DNA of 64,000 bases, taken from positions 1 to 64,000 of the forward strand of contig CAWAET010000019.1 in assembly GCA_963781065.1 (NCBI GenBank). The letters are read 5' to 3'. The number at the start of each line of letters is the position of its first letter. Position 1 is the stretch's first letter. Below, piece by piece: positions 16,340-23,860 of this stretch. The notes below the pieces were generated by a model that ran no database searches, was not told where the DNA came from, and saw nothing but the letters and a program-made list of their open reading frames with translations. This DNA is from CALZJC01 sp963781065. GTDB lineage: Bacteria; Acidobacteriota; Thermoanaerobaculia; Multivoradales; JAHEKO01. The translations under genes were made by a program, and so were the position numbers.

Positions 16340-16568
16340 CTCACGGGCGATGAGACGCTGACGCTCGTCGACAACGTGCGCTACTGCGGCCACTAACGCC
16401 CATGTCCCGAGAGCCAGACGCCGCCGGGCTCGAGGCGAGGTGGGAAGCAAGCGCGAGGCGAACCGCGGCGCGGCCACGACCGACGCCGGCACGCTCCCGG
16501 ACGAACCGTCACGGGCCGAAAGGCGCCGGCTGCGCCGGCAGTGGGCCGAGCTGATCCGCCGGATCTAG
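16340..16568 (+). pseudogene. C-terminal remnant of an IS91-like transposase
   Basis: Broken plus-strand coding trace. One frame gives VDNVRYCGHY and, after a shift near 16395, AHVPRARRRRARGE leading to RAERRRLRRQWAELIRRI and a stop at 16566-16568. In IS91-family transposases a V-R-Y-Y-G-x-Y-A-N segment is followed by a basic tail and an R-W-A-x-L-x-x-x-I helix just before a C-terminal zinc module; the match is in order and spacing. The zinc module itself is absent. Recognition is by eye, so the family call is tentative. The 165 bases that follow (16569-16733) hold a run of 10 C but no other feature I can support. Confidence 0.4.
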
Positions 16569-16733
16569 GGATGCCACCGACCTTCCTCTCGCCGACAGCA
16601 CGCCGGGGCGGTTACGCACCCGGGGCTTCCCCCAAAGTCGACGACAGCCGGCTACGATGCCGGCGCAGATGACAGGGAATCCTCGTAGCGAGGCATAGCC
16701 GAGACCCCCCCCCCAGCCCTCCTGGTGGCAGTA

Positions 16734-18077
16734 CTAGTCGACGTAGCCGAGAGCCTCGAGCTGTCTGCGGGTGCGGTCCTCCAGGTCCGTCTCAACCGTG
16801 CCTTCAGCAGGCATGCGCTGGGTCAGCAGGGCGTCCAGCTCGGCGTCGAGCGCCCGCAGCCTCGCCCGATTCTCCCTGGCCAGGTTCCGCGTCTCGCCGG
16901 GGTCCGACTCCAGGTCGAAGAGCTGACGCCGCTGCGAGCCGCCAACGATCAGCTTGAACGGCCACGCCAGAACCGCGCTCTGCTTCGGTCCGTGGAAGTT
17001 CCACTGCGCGCCCACGGTACGGGCCCCGGGCAACGGCCCGCCGGCGAGCGCCGGCCACAACGAAGTACCGTCCACGGACCCGCTGAAGGCCGAACCCACG
17101 GCCTCGAGAACCGTCGGCGCCACATCCACCAGGGACACCACCTCCGCGCTGCTTCCAGGCTCGACCCCGCGGCCCCAGAAAACCAGCGGCACCCGGAGGA
17201 TCTCCTGGTAGAAGGTGTGACCGTGCTCGAACCCCTGGTGGTCGAACAACTCCTCGCCGTGGTCCGAGGTGAGCACCACCAGCCCCTCTTCCAGTACGCC
17301 GTTGTGCTCCAGCCTCTCGAACAGCCGCGCGAGCTGCAGATCGGCAAAGGCAATCTCTTCGTCGTAGGCAGCCGCGATCAGCTCGTGCTCCGGCTCGCCG
17401 AGCTCGCCGAGCCTCTTGGTGATCGACTTCTTCTTCACGATGGGCGGCTTCAGGGAACTCGACTCGCCTCGAGTGAACCGGCCGCTCAGCGGCGCCGGCG
17501 CGTCGTAGGGCAGGTGGGGATCAATCAGGTGGACGACCAGAAAGAACCTGTCCCCGAGCTCCGGGAGCCAGGCAAGCGCCTGATCCACCACACGGTCCGC
17601 GGCGGCCGCCGCTCGTTTGTGGTCCCCTCCCAGGTCGACGAAACGGCCGAACCCGCGCTGGAGACCGAACTGCGGGCTCAGATAGATGTTGGCGATCACC
17701 GCCGCCGTGGCGAAACCCTCGGCGGCGAGTCGTTCCGCGAGGGTCTCGACCTCATCCGCGAGGCTCGAGAACCGCAACTCGCCGAACCGGTACCCGGCGC
17801 CATGCCTTTCGGGGTAGAGACCGGTGTAGAGCGATGCTGTCGCTGGCAGCGTCCACGGCGCCGTGGAGTAGGCGTGCTCGAAGCGGTGGCCCTGTCGGAT
17901 TCGCCGATCGAGATGGGGAGTCGTCGGCCGATCATGGCCGTAGGCACCCACGTGGTCCGCCCTCAGCGTGTCGACGATGATGAGAACGACGGCGCTTGGG
18001 CCTTCACGCGCCCCACAGGCGAAGAGAAGGATCGGTGCCAGCGCTATGAGGGCGGAAAGCACCGGCTGCCGTCGCAT
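16734..18077 (-). CDS. sulfatase/phosphodiesterase-fold lipoprotein (no formylglycine motif)
   Basis: 447-residue alkaline-phosphatase-superfamily enzyme with a lipoprotein signal (ILLFACGA lipobox, Cys at 21). Metal-site motifs are visible: VVLIIVDTLRADHVGAYG near the N-terminus and LTSDHGEELFDHQG at about residue 265, plus a typical C-terminal LFDLESDPGETRNLA. The position where sulfatases have C/S-x-P-x-R reads T76-L-P-A-T80, so a formylglycine cannot form; a Thr-dependent phosphoester or phosphoglycerol hydrolase or transferase is more likely than a sulfatase. Intact, flanked by two IS91-like remnants. Confidence 0.85.
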   Translation of the reverse strand: MRRQPVLSALIALAPILLFACGAREGPSAVVLIIVDTLRADHVGAYGHDRPTTPHLDRRIRQGHRFEHAYSTAPWTLPATASLYTGLYPERHGAGYRFGELRFSSLADEVETLAERLAAEGFATAAVIANIYLSPQFGLQRGFGRFVDLGGDHKRAAAAADRVVDQALAWLPELGDRFFLVVHLIDPHLPYDAPAPLSGRFTRGESSSLKPPIVKKKSITKRLGELGEPEHELIAAAYDEEIAFADLQLARLFERLEHNGVLEEGLVVLTSDHGEELFDHQGFEHGHTFYQEILRVPLVFWGRGVEPGSSAEVVSLVDVAPTVLEAVGSAFSGSVDGTSLWPALAGGPLPGARTVGAQWNFHGPKQSAVLAWPFKLIVGGSQRRQLFDLESDPGETRNLARENRARLRALDAELDALLTQRMPAEGTVETDLEDRTRRQLEALGYVD

Positions 18078-18198
18078 CGGCCGGCAAGTCTACACACTGT
18101 GCAGGACAGGGCGCCCGAATCCGGCGCGGCGTCGGTCCTGCCGCAGCGTTTGCCGATGGTGCAATACAGCGCCCAGCCTGCACCAGGCGCCCACGGAG

Positions 18199-18241
18199 TG
18201 GAGGCGACAGTGGGAATCGAACCCACGTATGAGGGCTTTGC
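18199..18241 (-). pseudogene. orphan 3' half of a tRNA-Cys gene
   Basis: From the anticodon onward the minus strand reads exactly like a tRNA-Cys: GCA, AA, anticodon-stem half GCCCT, variable loop CATAC, T arm GTGGG-TTCGATT-CCCAC (5/5 paired), acceptor half TGTCGCC, discriminator T and CCA. U73 with a GCA anticodon is typical of tRNA-Cys. No matching 5' half (GGCGACA plus D arm and AGGGC) exists upstream within several hundred bases. Such 3' halves are what tyrosine integrases leave at one end of an integrated element. Confidence 0.6.
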
Positions 18242-18312
18242 TGTTCCCGCAGCCGCCTGCCGCGTCCCTCCCGGGGCAGAGGAGGCGCTCTGTCCTGTCG
18301 TCCGCGTGCCCG

Positions 18313-18405
18313 GCTGTCTACCGACCCCGAAGACCGAAGAACTCCCCGCTCTACCGCTTGGTCGACAAGCGCTACGACGAGGTCAGGGCGCAGTGGGACG
18401 ACCGG
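18313..18405 (+). pseudogene. N-terminal remnant of an IS91-like transposase
   Basis: Open frame of 31 codons reading VYRPRRPKNSPLYRLVDKRY and then DEVRAQWDDR. This resembles the extreme N-terminus of IS91-family transposases (Y-x-P-R-R-P followed by L-Y-x-L-L-x-D-H-Y/F-E and an acidic W/Y-D-E-R). It breaks off immediately after, and the rest of the transposase is absent. It lies about 70 bases from the tRNA-Cys fragment. Family call is by eye and short, so moderate to low confidence. Confidence 0.4.
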
Positions 18406-18424
18406 TCACCTAAGAGTATCGGAA

Positions 18425-18466
18425 GGTGCCGAAACGCACCGTCAGGCTGCGGAAAGAACCGCAGCC
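18425..18466 (-). terminator. paired hairpins downstream of the tRNA cluster
   Basis: Two stem-loops in a row downstream of tRNA-Gly on the minus strand: GGCTGCGG/CCGCAGCC with a 6-base loop (18445-18466), then GGTGC/GCACC with a 6-base loop (18425-18440). There is no strong T tract. They are well placed to end the Thr-Tyr-Gly tRNA transcript. Confidence 0.5.
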
Positions 18467-18531
18467 CGATAGGGCTCGCTATATCAGCGTTTAGGCTATG
18501 CCCAGCTGGGTTCACCAGGTGAGAAGAATGG

Positions 18532-18603
18532 AGCGGGAGACGGGAATCGAACCCGCGACCAACGGCTTGGAAGGCCGAGACTCTACCACTGAGTTACTCC
18601 CGC
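18532..18603 (-). tRNA. tRNA-Gly (anticodon TCC)
   Basis: Cloverleaf on the minus strand: acceptor GCGGGAG/CTCCCGC, anticodon loop CTTCCAA in a CGGC/GCCG stem, T arm GCGGG-TTCGATT-CCCGT. Discriminator T is followed by an encoded CCA (18531-18529). Equivalent of glyT; in the usual cluster the next gene would be tRNA-Thr(GGT). Confidence 0.96.
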
Positions 18604-18792
18604 AAGATCTGGTTCAGCCGGACGGAACTGCCACAAGCGACGAGGCCGCAGGCCAAGTCGCGACCTCCAAAGACATCCGACTTCGACATGAGCAAACGTC
18701 GTAAGGCAATCGTCTGTCGGTGACCGATGGTTCTGAGAGTGACCGATGGATTTGCTACGAGCGGCGGGGCCCCCGGCCCCGGCGCGAACTCC

Positions 18793-18853
18793 AAATCCAT
18801 CCGCCTCCAACATGAGCGAACGAAATGAGCGAATGGTGGAGGCGGATGGATTT
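18793..18853. repeat. 16-bp inverted copy of the tRNA-Tyr 3' end
   Basis: AAATCCATCCGCCTCC at 18793-18808 is the perfect reverse complement of 18838-18853, which is the acceptor and T-stem 3' strand of tRNA-Tyr. The spacer is 29 bases and contains a near-duplicated ATGAGCGAA. In the primary transcript the copy could pair with the 3' end of the tRNA. The rest of the 18604-18836 gap holds only short imperfect repeats (GTGACCGATGG twice). Confidence 0.8.
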
Positions 18854-18920
18854 GAACCACCGTAGGGCTTAGCCCGCCAGATTTACAGTCTGGTGCAATT
18901 GACCGCTCTGCCACGCCTCC
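18837..18920 (-). tRNA. tRNA-Tyr (anticodon GTA)
   Basis: 84-base class II tRNA on the minus strand with acceptor GGAGGCG/CGCCTCC, anticodon stem CCAGA/TCTGG with loop CTGTAAA and a long variable arm (GGGCTAAGCCC region). Discriminator A is followed by an encoded CCA (18836-18834). Equivalent of tyrU in the thrU-tyrU-glyT-thrT-tufB cluster. Confidence 0.96.
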
Positions 18921-18945
18921 AAAGAACCTGCCGCTCGCCGGGTGG

Positions 18946-19017
18946 AGCCGGCACTCGGATTCGAACCGAGGACCTGCTGTTTACAAGACAGCTGCTCTAC
19001 CCCTGAGCTATGCCGGC
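18946..19017 (-). tRNA. tRNA-Thr (anticodon TGT)
   Basis: Cloverleaf on the minus strand: acceptor GCCGGCA/TGCCGGC, anticodon stem GCTGT/ACAGC with loop CTTGTAA, T arm CTCGG-TTCGAAT-CCGAG. Discriminator T plus an encoded CCA (18945-18943). It is first in the tRNA cluster, downstream of rlmB, and has its own promoter. Confidence 0.96.
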
Positions 19018-19060
19018 CATCGGTCCAGTGGACGCCGGTACGGCCCCACCGAGCCGGCAG

Positions 19061-19090
19061 ATTCTAGCCTCTTGGCGGCGCCCGCGGCAA
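19061..19090 (-). promoter_or_regulatory. sigma70-type promoter for the tRNA cluster
   Basis: On the minus strand TTGCCG is separated by 18 bases from TAGAAT, about 45 bases upstream of tRNA-Thr(TGT) and just after the rlmB stop. Match and position suggest a dedicated promoter for the Thr-Tyr-Gly tRNA transcript. Confidence 0.6.
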
Positions 19091-19157
19091 GCCGTCGCGG
19101 CGCCCGCAGAGGCCGCCCTGGCCCCGGCCGCCACCGAGGGATCGCCCCGAGAGGCCT

Positions 19158-19885
19158 TCAGCCGTCGGCGCCGCCGGACGCCCCGCGCTGGCGCCGCGCT
19201 TCGAAGAGGATCGCCGCCGCCGCGGTGGCGACGTTGAGCGACTCGACCCGGCCCGCCATCGGCAGCGCCACCAGCCGGTCGCAGCGCTTGCGGGTCAGCG
19301 AGCGCAGGCCCTTCTCCTCGCCGCCCAAAGCAGAGCGCCACCTTGCCGGTGAGGTCCACCTGCCAGACCGGCTCGCCCTCGGCGGCGGCGCCGTAGACCC
19401 AGAAGCCCTGCCGCTTGAGCTCGTCGAGGGCGTTGGCGACGTTGGTTACGCGCTCGACGTCGAGCCACTCGGCGGCGCCGGCCGAGGTGCGGCTGACGGT
19501 CGGCGACAGCGGCGCCGAGCCGCGGTCGCGCAGCAGGACGCGGCCGACGCCGGCGCCTTCGCAGACCCGCAGCAGGGCGCCCAGGTTGCGCGGATCCTGG
19601 ACGTCCTCGAGCAGCACCACCAGCTCGGGGTCGGCGGCGCGGCCGGCGGGCTCGCTGCCGCGGCCTCGGCCGGGCTCAGCTCGGCGGCGAGGCCGTTGTG
19701 CGAGCCCGGCGCCGGCGGTCGAGCTCCGCGGTCGAGCCTCTCTCGAGCCGCACGCCGTGGCGGCGGCAGAGCGCCTCGATCTCCTGCCGGCGCCGGTCGG
19801 CGCCGCGCGCCACCAGCACCCGGCGCACCGCGCGCGGCCGGCGGCGCAGTGCTTCGCGCACCGGGTGAAAGCCGTAGACGAACAT
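19158..19885 (-). CDS. rlmB: 23S rRNA (guanosine-2'-O-)-methyltransferase RlmB (frameshifted)
   Basis: SpoU-family rRNA/tRNA 2'-O-methyltransferase, about 242 codons. The N-terminal substrate-binding domain starts MFVYGFHPVREALRRR; the SpoU knot follows with VVLLEDVQDPRNLGALLRVC (motif 1) and, after a shift, the FGGEEKG-type motif and an SLNVATAAAILLFEARRQR end. Three frameshifts are seen, two around 19665-19705 and one near 19326, all in a protein that otherwise matches the family. It lies between frr and the tRNA cluster, on the same strand. Confidence 0.9.
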
Positions 19886-19919
19886 CGCGCGAGCGGCTGC
19901 AGCCGCTCCCCCGCCAGCG

Positions 19920-20474
19920 TCAGACGGTGAGGATCTCCTGCTCCTTGATCTCCAGACTCTTGCCGATCTCGGCGATGTAGTGATCGTGCAGCTTCTGGAT
20001 CTCGTCGAAGCCGGAGTGCTCCTGGTCCTGGCTGATCTTCTTCTCGCGCTCCATCGCCTTGAGGGCGTCGTTGCCCTCGCGGCGCGCCTGGCGCACGCCG
20101 TTGCGTGCCGCCTCGGCCATGTCGTGCGCCCGCTTGACGATCTCCTTGCGCCGCTCTTCGGTGAGCTGCGGCACCGGCATGCGCAACACCTTGCCGTCGT
20201 TCGAGGGATTGAGGCCGAGATCCGCCTTGACGATCGCCCTCTCCACCGCTGCCATCTGCGACGCGTCGTAGACCTGGGCCACGATCAGGTTGGCCTCGGG
20301 CACCGACAGCCCGGCGAGCTGGTTGAGCGGCGTCGGCGTGCCGTAGTAGTCGACCGTGACCCCGTCCAGCATGGCCAGCGAAGCGCGGCCGGTGCGCAGC
20401 GTCTTCAGCTCGTCGTGGAAGTGGTCCAGCGGCTGCTTCATCTTCATTTCGACGTCGAGAAAAAGCTCTTTCAT
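19920..20474 (-). CDS. frr: ribosome recycling factor
   Basis: RRF splits post-termination ribosomes together with EF-G. The protein is 184 residues, normal length and unbroken. The three-helix-bundle sequence is clear (LDHFHDELKTLRTGRASLAM, then YYGTPTPLNQLAGLSVPE and the C-terminal helix). The ATG at 20474 follows AGGGAGG and overlaps the pyrH stop as ATGA. The frame happens to run open into the shifted 3' end of pyrH, which makes an apparent fusion that is not real. Confidence 0.97.
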   Translation of the reverse strand: MKELFLDVEMKMKQPLDHFHDELKTLRTGRASLAMLDGVTVDYYGTPTPLNQLAGLSVPEANLIVAQVYDASQMAAVERAIVKADLGLNPSNDGKVLRMPVPQLTEERRKEIVKRAHDMAEAARNGVRQARREGNDALKAMEREKKISQDQEHSGFDEIQKLHDHYIAEIGKSLEIKEQEILTV

Positions 20475-21206
20475 GGTCCTCCCTCCATGGTCTCCGCGAC
20501 CCGCGAGCCGATGGCCTCGCCGCAGACGACACGGCGGATGTTGCCGGGCTCCATGAGGCGGAAGATGACGATCGGCAGGTCGTTCTCGCGGCACAGGCTG
20601 ATGGCGGCGGCATCCATGACCTCCAGCCGCTGCTCCAGCACCTGCTGGTAGGTCAGCTCGGGCAGCAGCTCGGCGCTCCGGGTCGAGCCGCGGATCGGCG
20701 GTGTAGACGCCGTCGACGTTGGTCGCCTTGAGCAGCACGTCGGCGTGGATCTCGTTGGCGCGCAGCGCCGCGGCGCTGTCGGTGGTGAAGAACGGGTTGC
20801 CGGTGCCGGCGCCGAAGATCACCACCCGCTTCTTCTCCAGGTGGCGGATCGCGCGGCGGCGGATGAACGGCTCGGCGACGTCGCTGATCTCGATCGCCGT
20901 CTGCACCCGGGTCGTGACGCCGCGCTTCTCGAGGGCGTCCTGCAGCGCCAGGGCGTTGATCACCGTGGCCAGCATGCCCATCTGGTCGCCGGTGACCCGG
21001 TCGATCCCGCGGTGGCTCGCCGCCAGCCCGCGGATGATGTTGCCGCCGCCGATGACGATCGCCGTCTCGACGCCCAGCTCCCAGACCTCCTTGATCTCGC
21101 CGGCGATCTGCGCAACGACCGGCTCGTCGATGCCGAAATCCTGCGAGCCCATGAGAGCTTCGCCGGAGAGCTTGAGGACGATGCGATCGTAGACCGGTTC
21201 GAGCAC
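20471..21206 (-). CDS. pyrH: UMP kinase (one frameshift)
   Basis: Amino-acid-kinase-fold UMP kinase of pyrimidine nucleotide synthesis, about 245 codons. Features: VLKLSGEALMG at the N-terminus, IVIGGGNIIRG, GVTTRVQTAIE and FFTTDSAAALRANEI. The frame breaks near 20692 (after TADPRLDPE) by one extra base; in the next frame the end (ISLCRENDLPIVIF type) runs to a TGA at 20471 overlapping the frr start. The start is a GTG at 21206 with only a weak Shine-Dalgarno. Between tsf and frr, the standard order. Confidence 0.93.
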
Positions 21207-21242
21207 GTGGCGGGATCCGGATTGCCTGGGGCCCAGCCTATC

Positions 21243-21866
21243 TCACTCGCCGGCGACGCTGCCGTCGCCGCCGAGCTGGAAGCGCGCGAAGCGGCGCACC
21301 TGGATGTTCTCGCCCAGCCTGCCGATCGTGCTCGGCGATCAGCTTCTCGATCGTCAGGTCCGGGTCCTTGACGAAGGGCTGCTCGAGCAGCACCGCCTCG
21401 GCGTAGAACTTCTCCAGCTTGCCCTCGACGATCCGCTCGACGACCTTCTCCGGCTTGCCGTCCTCGAGCGCCTGCTCGCGGTAGATCCTGCGCTCCTTCT
21501 CGAGCACCTCCTCGGTGACCTCCTCGCGGCGGACGAAAGCTCGGGTCGGCGGCGGCGATGTGCATCGCCAGGTCCTTGACCAGCTGCTGGAAGTCGTCGG
21601 TGCGGGCGACGAAGTCGGTCTCGCAGTTGACCTCGACCAGCACGCCGATCTTGCCGCCGGCGTGGATGTAGGAGCCGACGACGCCGTCCTTCGCCGCCCG
21701 GCCGGCCTTCTTGGCCGCCTTGGCGAGGCCCTTCTTGCGCAGCACGTCGATCGCCTTCTCGGCGTCGCCGCCGGACTCGGTCAGGGCGCCCTTGCAGTCC
21801 ATCATCGGCGCACCGGTGCGCTCGCGCAGCTCTTTGACCATCTCGGGCTGTGATCTGGGTACTCAA
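21243..21866 (-). CDS. tsf: elongation factor Ts (frameshifted)
   Basis: Nucleotide-exchange factor for EF-Tu, about 207 codons. I take the TTG at 21866 (MSTQITAEMVKELR after one correction) because GGGAGG precedes it. The EF-Ts signature (ELRERTGAPMMDCKGALTES) and GVLVEVNCETDFVAR are clear. Shifts of one base are needed near 21851, 21540 and 21325; the last frame ends RRFARFQLGGDGSVAGE. It sits between rpsB and pyrH. The 141-base gap to rpsB contains a CGAGCAG/CTGCTCG hairpin. Confidence 0.93.
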
Positions 21867-22007
21867 CTCGTTTCCTCCCTGACGGCGGGCAAAAAGATAA
21901 AGTCAGCTCGACCCGATCGGCGAGCAGCGCGCGGCCTGCTCGGTCTCGACTGACCCTGGCGGCCGCGGCGTCCAACGCCCCGGCCGTCCTCGACGCCTGA
22001 CGCCGCG

Positions 22008-22855
22008 CTATTGAACGGGGGCGGCGGTCTCCGCCGGCTGCGCGGCTTCGCTGACCGGCACGGCGACCTCCTTCTCCTTCTCCGCCTTCTCCTGCTCCGC
22101 CTTCTCTTTTTCCGCCTTCTCTAGTTCCGCTTTCAGCCGCCTGCCTTCGGCGGCGGCGATCATCTCTTTCTCGAGCTGCCCCGAGCCCTCACGGTAGGCG
22201 TCGGCGATCTGCGAGGCGAACAGCCGGATGGTGCGGATGGCGTCGTCGTTGCCCGGGATGATGTAGTCGATCTCCTCCGGGTCGCAGTTGGTGTCGACGA
22301 TGGCGATCACCGGGATGCCCAGCTTGTTGGCCTCGGCCACGGCGATGTGCTCGCGCTTGGGGTCGACGACGAACAGGGCGTCGGGCAGCCGGTCCATGTC
22401 GCGGATGCCCTCGAGGTTGCGGTCCATCTTGACCCGCTCGCGCTCGAGCCGCAGCCGCTCCTTCTTGGTCAGCGGGCTCTCCTCTTCGGCCATGCGGCTC
22501 TCGATCTCGCGCAGCCGGTCGATCGAGGCGCGGATGGTCACGAAGTTGGTCAGCGTGCCGCCCAGCCAGCGGTGGGTCATGAAGAACTGCTCGCAGTGCC
22601 GCGCCTCCTCCTCGATCACCTGGCGCGCCTGGCGCTTGGTGCCGACGAACAGGATCGTGCGGCCCTGACGGCCCATCTCGCTGGACCATCGCCGAGGGCC
22701 TCGCGCAGGCAGGCCATCGCCTTCTGCAGATCGATGATGTAGATGCCGTTGCGCTTGCCGAAGATGTACGGCCGCATCTTGGGGTTCCAGCGCCGGGTCT
22801 GGTGGCCAAAATGGACACCCGCCTCGAGCAGGTCTTTCATGGTGACTTCGGGCAA
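22008..22855 (-). CDS. rpsB: 30S ribosomal protein S2 (frameshifted)
   Basis: Small-subunit protein S2, about 282 codons with an extended Lys/Glu-rich, coiled-coil-like C-terminus. The N-terminal signature MKDLLEAGVHFGHQTRRWNP is followed by a break at 22683-22695 where two extra bases separate AMACLREAL from EMGRQGRTILFVGTKRQAR; the remainder (HRWLGGTLTNFVTIRASIDR, NKLGIPVIAIVDTNCDPEEI) is clean. Start is the TTG at 22855, with GGAAGGAG upstream. Linked to tsf downstream. Confidence 0.95.
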
Positions 22856-22874
22856 GACTCGATGCTCCTTCCGC

Positions 22875-23267
22875 CTAGCGCTTGCTGAACTGGTAGCGGG
22901 CCCGCGCGCCCTTGAGACCGTACTTCTTGCGTTCCTTCTTGCGCGGATCCCGGGTCAGCAGGCCGGCACTCTTGAGCCGCTCGCGCAGCTCGCCGTTGAA
23001 GGCCAGCAGCGCGCGGGAGATGCCGTGCCGGACCGCCCCGGCCTGGCCGGCGGGGCCGCCGCCGGCGATGGTCATGTGGATGTCGAACTTGTCGGCCGTC
23101 TCGGTCAGCAGCAGCGGCTGGCGGACGATCATCCGCAGCACCTTGCTGGCGAAGAAGGTCTCGAGGTCGCGGCCGTTGACCTGGATGCCGCCGGTGCCCG
23201 GACGCAGGAAGACGCGCGCCGAGGCCGTCTTCCGGCGGCCGGTACCGTAGTACTGGATTTCACTCAA
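22875..23267 (-). CDS. rpsI: 30S ribosomal protein S9
   Basis: Small-subunit protein S9, 130 residues, complete. It opens with YYGTGRRKTASARVFLRPG and ends with the basic tail reaching into the decoding region (DPRKKERKKYGLKGARARYQ then FSKR). It starts 19 bases after the rplM stop in the usual rplM-rpsI pair and is followed by rpsB. Confidence 0.98.
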   Translation of the reverse strand: MSEIQYYGTGRRKTASARVFLRPGTGGIQVNGRDLETFFASKVLRMIVRQPLLLTETADKFDIHMTIAGGGPAGQAGAVRHGISRALLAFNGELRERLKSAGLLTRDPRKKERKKYGLKGARARYQFSKR

Positions 23268-23286
23268 CTGTCTGTCTCCGGGGCGC

Positions 23287-23722
23287 TCAAGCCACCTTCA
23301 TGGCGGTGGGCTTTTGCGCCTGATGGGGATGCTCGGTGCCGGCGTAGACCTTCAGCTTGCGCAGCTGGCGACGCCCGAGCCGGTTCTTCGGCAGCATGCC
23401 CCAGACGGCCCGCTCGACCAGCTTGGCCGGCTTGCGCTGGCGCAGGCTGGCCGGCGCTCTCTTCCTTGAGGCCGCCGGGGTAGGTGCTGTGCCGGTAGTA
23501 GATCTTCTTCTCTTCCTTGCGCCCGGTGAGCACCGCCTTCTCGGCGTTGATCACGATGACGAAATCGCCGGTGTCGACGTGCGGCGCGTACTGCGGCTTG
23601 TGCTTGCCGGTCAGCAGGCGCGCGACGGTGGTGCTCAGCCGGCCGAGCGGTAGCTCGGAGGCGTCCACCACGTACCAGTGGCGCTCGATCTCGCCCGCTT
23701 TCGGACTGTAGGTCTTGTTCAT
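23287..23722 (-). CDS. rplM: 50S ribosomal protein L13 (one frameshift)
   Basis: Large-subunit protein L13, about 144 codons. The N-terminus (MNKTYSPKAGEIERHWYVVD) and middle (DFVIVINAEKAVLTGRKEEK) are in frame; a single extra base near 23453, after KEESAGQ, throws the C-terminus (LRQRKPAKLVERAVWGMLPK, ending with the MKVA-type tail) into the next frame, with a TGA at 23287. First gene of the ribosomal block and preceded by a strong promoter. Confidence 0.94.
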
Positions 23723-23783
23723 CGACTTGTCTGTGGGTTGTTGGCGAAAGTACACCTGCCCCTTGCCGGGCAAAGGGCTTCAG

Positions 23784-23812
23784 AGCATACGAACGCCACC
23801 GCCCGTTGTCAA
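23784..23812 (-). promoter_or_regulatory. sigma70-type promoter for rplM-rpsI
   Basis: On the minus strand TTGACA, a 17-base spacer and TATGCT lie 62-90 bases upstream of the rplM start, in the divergent gap to ubiE/menG. This is the best consensus promoter in the window. Confidence 0.75.
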
Positions 23813-23860
23813 CCTTGGCCTGCCCCCGGCGGCGCGGGCGCTCCGATAGACTGCGCCGCC

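Noticed and set aside
18199..18540. tmRNA (ssrA) or tRNA-Cys with a group I intron
   Set aside because: The 3' part ends in a tRNA-like arm, but no tag reading frame, no complementary 5' acceptor strand and no group I core were found; the base before the anticodon is A, not the G expected at an intron end.
19920..21206. PyrH-Frr fusion protein
   Set aside because: The middle of the frame is nonsense; pyrH continues one frame over to a TGA overlapping the frr ATG.
23806..23852. Plus-strand promoter for the ubiE gene using TTGTCA and TAGACT
   Set aside because: The two elements are 35 bases apart, too far for one promoter; the same bases serve the minus-strand rplM promoter.
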